Below the pieces are notes generated by a model, which did not search any database, had not been told where the DNA came from, and saw only the letters and a list, made by a program, of their open reading frames with translations. Position numbers and translations under genes: made by a program. From Microcaldota archaeon (lineage in GTDB: Archaea > Micrarchaeota > Micrarchaeia > Micrarchaeales > Micrarchaeaceae), in the NCBI GenBank assembly GCA_021812205.1, contig JAKAOJ010000009.1, positions 1 to 8,781 on the forward strand: DNA of 8,781 nucleotides, written 5' to 3'. Of this stretch, positions 1-5,222 are shown one piece after another (positions within the stretch are counted from its first letter, which is position 1; the number at the start of each line of letters is the position of its first letter).

Positions 1-50
1 GTTATTGCAGCTGCCTTCACACTTATTCCAGAAAAGGTTTGTTTGGCCAT
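1..50 (-). CDS. Start of an unidentified gene downstream of padR (partial, runs off the left edge)
   Basis: Only 16 codons plus two bases are visible, reading MAKQTFSGISVKAAAI. The start is supported by an archaeal Shine-Dalgarno sequence, GGTGAG at 54-59, three bases before the ATG. The gene begins 13 bases after the stop codon of the PadR-TRASH regulator on the same strand, so the two are probably co-transcribed. PadR regulators often sit beside the gene they control, usually a transporter or stress gene, so this is the first candidate target. That is inference: the visible residues do not identify a family, and the lysine plus alanine-rich N-terminus shows neither a clear metal site nor a complete membrane segment. 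Confidence 0.6.
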   Translation of the reverse strand, partial: MAKQTFSGISVKAAAI

Positions 51-63
51 ATTCTCACCAATA

Positions 64-489
64 TTATTGAGTATTCAGCGTCCTGTAGCCCTTAGCGCAG
101 TTCTCACAGCAGAAGCTCAGGAGCTTGCCGTTAATCCTTTCCTTATATCCGCCCTTGTATATCTCGCAGTTGCAATGTGCGCACACAGTAAGCTTTGGTT
201 TTATTGCAATCTCGAACATGTCTCCGAACTTATCTGAGAGCCGTGCCACGAACCTCCTGCCCGCTGGAGTCAGGTAATAGGCCTGCTTGTCCCTTTCTGC
301 CCTGCCCTTAGTCTCGACATAGTTGTACTTCTTGAGCTGCTTCAAGAACGGATATATCTGCCCCGGACTGACCTTCTTTCCTGTCTTCTTTTCTACTTCC
401 TTCATTATTTCATAGCCATACTGTTCCTTCTTGCTGAGCAAAAGGACAGTGAACAGCTTCACCAAGTTCTTTATCTCTATGTCGGACAT
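64..489 (-). CDS. PadR-family transcriptional regulator fused to a C-terminal TRASH-like metal-binding module
   Basis: A 141-residue cytoplasmic DNA-binding protein. Residues 8-85 form a PadR winged helix: the 'YGYEIMKEVEKKTGKKVSPGQIYPFL' region (24-49) is the helix-turn-helix, and the wing runs from 'YVETKG' to 'YYLTPAGRR' (57-79). The usual PadR C-terminal dimerisation helices are largely missing. In their place residues 103-135 hold six cysteines, C103, C106, C108, C127, C128 and C131. C106-x20-C127-x3-C131 fits the TRASH consensus C-x19-22-C-x3-C, known from archaeal metal-sensing regulators. The protein probably represses its own gene through the palindrome at 499-521 and releases it on metal binding; metal identity cannot be read from the sequence. 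The ATG at 487-489 is chosen because it follows the TATA box by about 30 bases, giving a nearly leaderless transcript. PadR assignment is strong, TRASH moderately strong, metal response inferred. Confidence 0.88.
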   Translation of the reverse strand: MSDIEIKNLVKLFTVLLLSKKEQYGYEIMKEVEKKTGKKVSPGQIYPFLKQLKKYNYVETKGRAERDKQAYYLTPAGRRFVARLSDKFGDMFEIAIKPKLTVCAHCNCEIYKGGYKERINGKLLSFCCENCAKGYRTLNTQ

Positions 490-498
490 TGCAGTCGC

Positions 499-521
499 TA
501 TATGTCATATTATGACATATA
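499..521. promoter_or_regulatory. Perfect 23-bp palindrome, probable PadR autoregulatory operator
   Basis: Two 11-base arms (TATATGTCATA and its complement) flank one central base. The core is ATGT-N9-ACAT, close to the ATGT-N8-ACAT operator described for PadR proteins. It overlaps the padR TATA box by four bases and spans the expected transcript start, so a bound dimer would block assembly of the transcription machinery. Self-repression is an inference from position and family. Confidence 0.75.
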
Positions 522-525
522 TAAA
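518..525 (-). promoter_or_regulatory. TATA box of the padR gene
   Basis: TTTATATA on the minus strand, the archaeal consensus. Its centre is about 32 bases before the padR ATG, so transcription should begin near 495 with a leader of only about six bases. It lies between the end of tRNA-Asn and padR, giving padR its own promoter, and it overlaps the palindrome. Confidence 0.7.
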
Positions 526-556
526 TAGGTTATGTTGCTACGCTGGCATAACAATC

Positions 557-627
557 GCCCGAAGCAGGGATCGAACCTGCAACCTAGTGGTTAACAGCCA
601 CTCGCTCTACCATTGAGCTATTCGGGC
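557..627 (-). tRNA. tRNA-Asn (anticodon GTT)
   Basis: The 71-base minus-strand sequence folds as a complete cloverleaf. The acceptor stem pairs GCCCGAA with TTCGGGC, the D stem is GCTC/GAGC, the anticodon stem is AGTGG/CCACT around loop CTGTTAA, the variable loop is five bases (AGGTT), and the T stem is GCAGG/CCTGC around TTCGATC. The anticodon GTT reads AAC and AAU. No CCA end is encoded (next bases GAT) and there is no intron. It is transcribed in the same direction as the neighbouring padR, which has its own promoter. Confidence 0.97.
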
Positions 628-647
628 ATCGCACGAATGCGCGAAAT

Positions 648-673
648 CTATTTGCTTAGCATGCTTTTTATGC
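648..673 (-). promoter_or_regulatory. Probable promoter region of tRNA-Asn
   Basis: Two AT-rich minus-strand elements could be the TATA box. CATAAAAAG, centred near 667, would start transcription about 14 bases before the tRNA. AAATAG, centred near 650, would start it at or next to the first tRNA base. The sequence does not decide between them. Confidence 0.4.
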
Positions 674-694
674 GTTGCCTATTGCGGCAGCGCA

Positions 695-1405
695 TCAGAG
701 CTTAGACCCCTCCGGCCTGAATCCGGGCAGGGGCTCGGCAAGATTGACGATGCGCACGTAGAAGTACTGGTTGTCGAAGGGCGCATCCGTGGGCTCAACC
801 TTGTCTGCTTGAGTGCTGTAGCGGAAGAACCCGTGCGCGCCATCCATATCGAATTTGGCGAAGACGAACCACGTTGGCTCAGCCTTGTCGGCCATCAGGT
901 CGAACGTGCCTATAAATGTCTCGCCATTGTGCCTGAAGGCGTAGACCTTGTCTATCGTCTCGTTGGATATGCCCTTGTGCATCAGAGATGTTATTATCGG
1001 CCTTGGGTCGCTCACGCGAAGAAACGCTATCTCGTCCTTATGCAAGCGCTTCTCCATGTATGGCTTGGTAAGGAACTCCACCATGTCGAGCCTGTACACC
1101 CTGTAGTCTGGCTCGCTGCGCCTGTCCGTTATCTCCAGGCTCTCCTTTGCTGAAGCGGACGGCGGGGTGTAGACGCAGTACCTGCCCACCCTGTCGCTTT
1201 CGGTGTAGTATATTATGTGCGTATCGTTTATCTTCTCGCCCTCTGCAAAAAGCCTGTATTTATTGCCCTCCTTCAGTGCGAATAAGGGCATCGCACCCGG
1301 CGTAAAGTCGCACAGGTAGCGCGCTAGATCGAGCTGGCTCGCCACCCTTATTGGGTGCACGGCGAACTGCTGCTTCTGGTGCGGCTTGGACCTTGACTTT
1401 GCCAT
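695..1405 (-). CDS. Protein of unknown family, 236 residues, probably cytoplasmic
   Basis: I do not recognise this protein. It has no signal peptide or membrane segment, a basic N-terminus (MAKSRSKPHQKQQ), and alternating hydrophobic/polar stretches suggesting a mixed, beta-rich fold, for example 'YRLFAEGEKINDTHIIYYT' (50-68), 'EPTWFVFAKFDMDGAHGFF' (176-194) and 'NQYFYVRIVNL' (212-222). The only cysteines are C32 and C77, and no catalytic signature stands out. The start is supported by GTGATC at 1410-1415, an archaeal ribosome-binding sequence five bases from the ATG. It begins 23 bases after the stop of the secreted-protein gene, so it is probably the last gene of that minus-strand operon. 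Its cytoplasmic character contrasts with the exported proteins encoded upstream. Codon use resembles the neighbours. Confidence 0.85.
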   Translation of the reverse strand: MAKSRSKPHQKQQFAVHPIRVASQLDLARYLCDFTPGAMPLFALKEGNKYRLFAEGEKINDTHIIYYTESDRVGRYCVYTPPSASAKESLEITDRRSEPDYRVYRLDMVEFLTKPYMEKRLHKDEIAFLRVSDPRPIITSLMHKGISNETIDKVYAFRHNGETFIGTFDLMADKAEPTWFVFAKFDMDGAHGFFRYSTQADKVEPTDAPFDNQYFYVRIVNLAEPLPGFRPEGSKL

Positions 1406-1428
1406 ATAGGATCACGTTCAGTAAGGCT

Positions 1429-2271
1429 TTACTTTGCCTGCCCGAAAAGCAGGCTCAGAAGGTACATTATGGCATACGCTGGCTCGTAGACTATCGGGAA
1501 CATGACCGAACCATCGCCTATCGATGCATAGTCGCTCGCCAGGCCTGCCTTTGCCGTAAGCGTAACAACAGCGCTCTTTTCTACCAATGGGCTCTCTAGC
1601 GAAGAGACGTGCACCACCGCCTTGTACACGCCTGGGGTGTACTCATAGACGGGATAGGCGAACGTGGCTGATGTGTGGTGCAGCGCTATGACAGCCTGTG
1701 GAGGCACGCTCCATGCAGGCAGACCCGTCACGTTTATAATGAAAGGGCTGTCTGAGACCCCCGTATTGTTTATCGTTATGTATATGTTGCTTGGCAAGCC
1801 TACACCCGCGGCAACTTTAGTAGGGCTTACCCCCAAGTGGAAGACGTCTGGGGTTACATTCACGTATGCCGTGAAGCTCATCGAGCCTATCTTGGAATAG
1901 TTGCCGATGTTTATGGCTGTCAGCCTGAACATGTATGTGCCTGTCGGTGCATCAGAAGCCGGCGTTATCTCGACGGAAAGCGTCTGCCTGTACAGCGGCG
2001 AGTTCTTTACGACCCACCCTGCAGGCACGTCTGTCGCGTTCAGCTGGTTCCAACCGTAGTCCAGCTTCGCCCCTGTGCTGTTGGCCGTGGCTGACTGTAT
2101 CGTCACGATGAATGTCTGGCCCGGGCCGACCTTGCCAAGGTATATGCTCCCGTTGGCATGCGTTATTGTCGCGTTGTACGGTTCTGTTATGACAACGTAC
2201 GAGGCGTGCGCTGCGCCTGCCATGGCTGCGGCTGCGAGCAATGCAAGCACAAATATGAATGCGCGCACCAT
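1429..2271 (-). CDS. Secreted, probably glycosylated cell-surface protein with beta-sandwich-like repeats
   Basis: A 280-residue exported protein. Residues 1-23 are a Sec-type signal peptide: one arginine, a hydrophobic core 'FIFVLALLAAAAMAG', and an AHA cleavage motif at 21-23. The mature part carries many N-glycosylation sequons (N33, N64, N78, N124, N138, N169, N180). Two stretches look like extracellular Ig-like or NEW3-type beta domains: about 45-140, with 'PGQTFIVTI' and 'GTYMFRLTAIN', and about 145-240, with 'LPSNIYITINNTG' and 'PGVYKAVVHV'. Residues 256-276 are hydrophobic and may anchor the C-terminus in or near the membrane. The ATG is preceded by AGGTG at 2277-2281 with five-base spacing. 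It lies 58 bases after the pilin-like gene, suggesting a shared surface structure. Function is otherwise unknown; the domain reading is by sequence pattern only. Confidence 0.85.
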   Translation of the reverse strand: MVRAFIFVLALLAAAAMAGAAHASYVVITEPYNATITHANGSIYLGKVGPGQTFIVTIQSATANSTGAKLDYGWNQLNATDVPAGWVVKNSPLYRQTLSVEITPASDAPTGTYMFRLTAINIGNYSKIGSMSFTAYVNVTPDVFHLGVSPTKVAAGVGLPSNIYITINNTGVSDSPFIINVTGLPAWSVPPQAVIALHHTSATFAYPVYEYTPGVYKAVVHVSSLESPLVEKSAVVTLTAKAGLASDYASIGDGSVMFPIVYEPAYAIMYLLSLLFGQAK

Positions 2272-2302
2272 CCCAGCACCTAGAAGAGTATATCTACCAA
2301 AG

Positions 2303-2311
2303 CTTTTATTT
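2303..2311 (-). promoter_or_regulatory. Possible internal TATA box before the secreted-protein gene
   Basis: AAATAAAAG on the minus strand, about 36 bases before the ATG of the secreted-protein gene, in the 58-base gap after the pilin-like gene. It might give that gene its own promoter, but the predicted transcript start would fall at the edge of the ribosome-binding site, so the case is weak. Confidence 0.3.
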
Positions 2312-2329
2312 GTAGCTCATGGCCGCGGC

Positions 2330-2884
2330 TCAGGTGTACTTCACCGTGAACTGGGCCACCATGTTTATTGTGTGTGATTGCGGGGACGCGGGGCTGGTGT
2401 AGTTGAGCCATATGTAGCCCGTGAAGCTGTCGCCAAGGCTTGAGGCTGCCTGGCCTGATGGCCCGTAGCAGTACGTCGACAGCAGCGCGGAGGAATCGCT
2501 GTATATCGTGATTCCGCCCGCCAATGCGTTGTTTGGGTAGTATGAAGGCGCGGCGGCATACCCAAGCACATGCATGTTTCCGTATTGGGGCTCGCTGGAG
2601 TTGGTCGGGCTGAGCGAGGTGGAGCATGCCATGCCGGTGACCGTTATGGCTGTGCCTGAGCTCTGTGCTATCTTCATCAGCACTGCGCCAGATGTATTTA
2701 TTGCGTATGACGGGCACAGGAACGGAGGCGAGGACGTGCACGAATCAGGCGCCACGGCAGTATTGAACGCGCCCAGCTTCACCACCACATACAGCGCCAG
2801 CACTATTATTAGGAGCGCTATGCCGTATGATATCATGTAGTCGAGCGCCTGTTGCGCCTTCATTGCACGGGCTTTACTGCGCAT
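2330..2884 (-). CDS. Type IV pilin-like protein (class III signal peptide)
   Basis: A 184-residue precursor of a pilus or related surface filament subunit. Its N-terminus, ending in KA-QQALDYMISYG, is the class III signal of archaeal pilins: a short charged leader, a prepilin-peptidase site probably between A10 and Q11, and a 20-residue hydrophobic helix (19-37) that serves as membrane anchor and later as filament core. The mature head has four cysteines (C49, C57, C87, C139), which could form two disulfides outside the cell, and sequons at N63, N95 and N161. Position +5 is aspartate where many pilins have glutamate. The first ATG (2882-2884) overlaps the end of the response regulator gene by 11 bases. 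The ATG at 2861-2863 (M8) would leave a three-residue leader and is an equally plausible start. No pilus ATPase or platform gene is in the window. Confidence 0.87.
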   Translation of the reverse strand: MRSKARAMKAQQALDYMISYGIALLIIVLALYVVVKLGAFNTAVAPDSCTSSPPFLCPSYAINTSGAVLMKIAQSSGTAITVTGMACSTSLSPTNSSEPQYGNMHVLGYAAAPSYYPNNALAGGITIYSDSSALLSTYCYGPSGQAASSLGDSFTGYIWLNYTSPASPQSHTINMVAQFTVKYT

Positions 2885-4079
2885 CTACATCATCAGAGTG
2901 TTTGCCGACACGGATGCGCACGCCGCTCGCGTCCCGCGTGATCGTTATGTCCAGGTCGTCCCTGCCGAAGAGCCGCTGCAGCTCGTCGTAAGTGTAGGTG
3001 CCTATCTCGGATGGGGAGGCGCCCTTCGCACTCAGTATCTCCTCCCTGCGCTCCTTTAGGGCGCTCTTCTCCGTCTCTGTGTATATGAGCGAGAGCTTAG
3101 GCACCTCCTTGCTCTCGAACAGGGAGTCTATGTTGAGGTCTATCTGGCGGTACCCCTCGTCCTGGAGGATGAATGGCAGGACGTTGCTGAACTCCTGCTG
3201 CACCTCCTCCACTGTGGCAGCTACGCTTTCCTTCATGCCTGCTATGACAAACTCGTCGCTGTTTAGGAAGCCAACGAACGCGTTTGGCGACTTGCTCTTT
3301 ATCACGTCCTGAAGAAGCTGTGATATGAGCCTCAGTATAACTATGGCGGACTTCTCGCCGAACCGCTTGGCGTACGCGGCGAGGTTGTCGATGCGCAGTG
3401 TGCCTATCGCGTACTTCTCGCCCTCCTTGAGCGAGCGCTCAATCTCCTTGGATATGCGCTCCTCGTCAGGCAGGTCTATAAGTGCATCGAACCGCTTGCC
3501 CTTCTTGCGCAGGAACAGGGTCACAAGGCTGCGGAGCTCTACTGGATCGAACGGCTTCTTTATGTAGTAGTCTGCGCCGTACTTTATCCCCTTGAACCTG
3601 TTGTTTGTCGGGTCCATAGCACTGACGAGTATGATTATAGTGCCGCTAGTCGCAGGGTCGCTCTTTATTGTCTGGCATATGTCCAGCCCGTCCCTGTGAG
3701 GCAGCATCAGGTCGAGTATCACCAGGTTAGGCGAGTTTGATTTCACGAAGTCTACAGCCTCGCCGCCGTCATATATCTGGTTTATCTCGAAGCCCTTCCC
3801 CAGCGAGAGCGCCATGAGCTTGTTTATGTTCTTGTCGTCCTCGACTATAAGCACCTTCCTGAGCGCGTTTGTGTCCTGAAGCAGGTAATATGTCATTATG
3901 CCGCCACTGCTCCTTGAAGCTATCGCCTTGCTTGCCTCGAGGCTCTGCAGCGTGCCGTCCATTCGGTCTTTTGGCACGCCCCTGCTGAACATCAGGTCGC
4001 TAAGCTCGTTGTAGGTTATCTGCTGCCTCTCGTTTATAACGTCAAGCACTTCCTTTGCTATGTCCGAAGGGTTCTCCAT
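2874..4079 (-). CDS. Response regulator: N-terminal winged helix, receiver domain, degenerate GGDEF domain
   Basis: A 401-residue cytoplasmic signalling protein. Residues 1-68 resemble a winged helix ('ITYNELSDLMFSRGV', 'ALRK' linker from 72). Residues 74-190 are a complete receiver: acidic pocket E80/D81/D82, phospho-acceptor D123 in 'VILDLMLP', switch residues S153 and Y172, and K175 in 'KKPF'. Residues about 222-345 align with a GGDEF domain: 'IDNLAAYAKRFG' (230-241) matches the first metal-site region, with D231 kept, and the signature is NSDEF at 273-277. Loss of both glycines argues against diguanylate cyclase activity; the domain may bind nucleotide or protein instead. The C-terminal 50 residues are unassigned. 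The order winged helix then receiver is the reverse of typical DNA-binding response regulators. The likely phosphate donor is the histidine kinase at 5223-7445. The gene overlaps or abuts the pilin-like gene, so they are probably co-transcribed. Confidence 0.9.
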   Translation of the reverse strand: MENPSDIAKEVLDVINERQQITYNELSDLMFSRGVPKDRMDGTLQSLEASKAIASRSSGGIMTYYLLQDTNALRKVLIVEDDKNINKLMALSLGKGFEINQIYDGGEAVDFVKSNSPNLVILDLMLPHRDGLDICQTIKSDPATSGTIIILVSAMDPTNNRFKGIKYGADYYIKKPFDPVELRSLVTLFLRKKGKRFDALIDLPDEERISKEIERSLKEGEKYAIGTLRIDNLAAYAKRFGEKSAIVILRLISQLLQDVIKSKSPNAFVGFLNSDEFVIAGMKESVAATVEEVQQEFSNVLPFILQDEGYRQIDLNIDSLFESKEVPKLSLIYTETEKSALKERREEILSAKGASPSEIGTYTYDELQRLFGRDDLDITITRDASGVRIRVGKHSDDVDAQ

Positions 4080-4108
4080 CCAATCGCCGGTATGACTTCC
4101 GCAGAAAG

Positions 4109-4119
4109 AAATAATATAG
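4109..4119 (-). promoter_or_regulatory. TATA box of the response regulator operon
   Basis: CTATATTATTT on the minus strand, centred about 35 bases before the response regulator ATG, predicting a leader of roughly ten bases. It lies in the 138-base region between two divergent genes and would drive the minus-strand cluster of response regulator, pilin-like, secreted and unknown genes. Confidence 0.55.
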
Positions 4120-4186
4120 CTTGCTGATTGCCCCTTTTACGCACATTGCAGCATGGCAGCTTGCGGACGTGGGCCATTTTAGCAAG

Positions 4187-4194
4187 GAATATAA
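4187..4194 (+). promoter_or_regulatory. TATA box of the surface-protein gene
   Basis: GAATATAA on the plus strand, centred about 27 bases before the ATG at 4218, which places transcription start at or one base before the start codon. The mRNA would be leaderless, consistent with the lack of a convincing ribosome-binding sequence. Confidence 0.55.
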
Positions 4195-4217
4195 GCCTTA
4201 TCTGATGAATAGCCTTT

Positions 4218-5204
4218 ATGGCGATCAAAGAGTATAGGCACCACAGCCGCAAGGGCACCAGAATCAGCGACCCGTACCTGCGGATAGGTATCGTGGTGCT
4301 GGTGCTTGCCGCGGTAATAGGCGTAGCAGCATCTGCGCTGTCCAGTGGCGTGCCAAACATAACAGACGCCACAACGCTGAATATAACAAGCAGCGGAACA
4401 GTGTTCAGAATGGCAGGCACGGAATATGTTGCGTTCCTGCACGGGATGTCTGGAGCAACTGCTTACATCTACATAACCAAGACGCCGGTATTCATCAGCC
4501 AGGTGCTCAATGTTACGCTCACAGAGGGCACTACGGTGCACGTCAACTACGGCGCCTCAAGCGCAAACATGGCACTGACGCTCAAGTCAGTCGGCACATC
4601 AGCGTATGTTCAAATTGTGCCTATCAGCGCCAGCATAGGCATGGCGCCTGATTCGGCATACATAAGGGCTCTGCCCCCTGCCTCGCTTGAGGGAAAGGCC
4701 ACGACTATAAAGATAAACGTCAACAACGCAACCTCCACAACTACCGTATCCGCCATAGTTACTACCGTGCCTTCTGCAACATCACAGGTTATGCAGGAGC
4801 TCCAGGCTACAGAGTATTACCCGCTGATGCTCAACTATAGCAACGCCTATGCTAAGACGCTGCAGTGCACACAATCGATGTATGACGCCGACTACATAAG
4901 CCAGTACGGAACCGTGCCGACAGGCCCATCAACATACCAGAACAGCACGGCAGCGGCGCCCTACAACATGAGCCTGTCGATAGCCCAGTCTTCGGGCGAC
5001 ATCTACACCGCCACGTACACGACAAAGGCAAAGGAGTCTGTCGGGTCAGGGCCTGCGCTGGTGATCACTATCAACTCGACCAGCGGGGCTATATCAGGCA
5101 CGAAGTATGAGGGTGTCTTCTCTGGCCTTAATTACACGCAGCTGTACAACGCCTATGCAAAGATGGCAAGCGTCGGGGATGCGTGCGAATCGTACTTTGG
5201 ATGA
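4218..5204 (+). CDS. Membrane-anchored surface protein of unknown function, rich in N-glycosylation sites
   Basis: A 328-residue protein with a basic cytoplasmic head (about 1-22), one membrane helix (23-42, 'IGIVVLVLAAVIGVAASA') and a large outside domain. The domain is rich in Ser, Thr, Ala and Tyr and has nine N-glycosylation sequons (N47, N55, N98, N170, N206, N242, N250, N286, N305). Its two cysteines, C217 and C323, could form a disulfide. There is no prepilin-type cleavage motif, so it is probably an uncleaved type II membrane protein. Residues 281-300 ('LVITINSTSGAISGTKYEGV') faintly recall a PepSY strand-turn-strand, too weak to name. It is transcribed divergently from the response regulator and converges with the histidine kinase, ending 18 bases from the kinase stop. 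Its position between the two signalling genes makes it a candidate target or partner, by inference only. Confidence 0.85.
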   Translation: MAIKEYRHHSRKGTRISDPYLRIGIVVLVLAAVIGVAASALSSGVPNITDATTLNITSSGTVFRMAGTEYVAFLHGMSGATAYIYITKTPVFISQVLNVTLTEGTTVHVNYGASSANMALTLKSVGTSAYVQIVPISASIGMAPDSAYIRALPPASLEGKATTIKINVNNATSTTTVSAIVTTVPSATSQVMQELQATEYYPLMLNYSNAYAKTLQCTQSMYDADYISQYGTVPTGPSTYQNSTAAAPYNMSLSIAQSSGDIYTATYTTKAKESVGSGPALVITINSTSGAISGTKYEGVFSGLNYTQLYNAYAKMASVGDACESYFG

Positions 5205-5222
5205 GGGCTGCAGCCGACTGCA

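Noticed and set aside
2280..2741. Open frame of 153 codons on the minus strand overlapping the pilin-like gene
   Set aside because: It is a different frame of the same region, lacks any protein-like pattern, and is rich in His, Arg and Pro as expected from a shifted frame. The pilin frame has a clear class III signal peptide.
4218..5204. Surface protein as a second pilin
   Set aside because: It has a single membrane helix, but its long basic head lacks the KG/KA-Q cleavage site and the conserved Q...E/D positions of archaeal pilins.
5206..5215. Ten-base palindrome GGCTGCAGCC between the convergent surface-protein and kinase genes
   Set aside because: It is too short, has no loop and no T-run on either strand, so it is not convincing as a terminator; it may be chance in GC-rich sequence.
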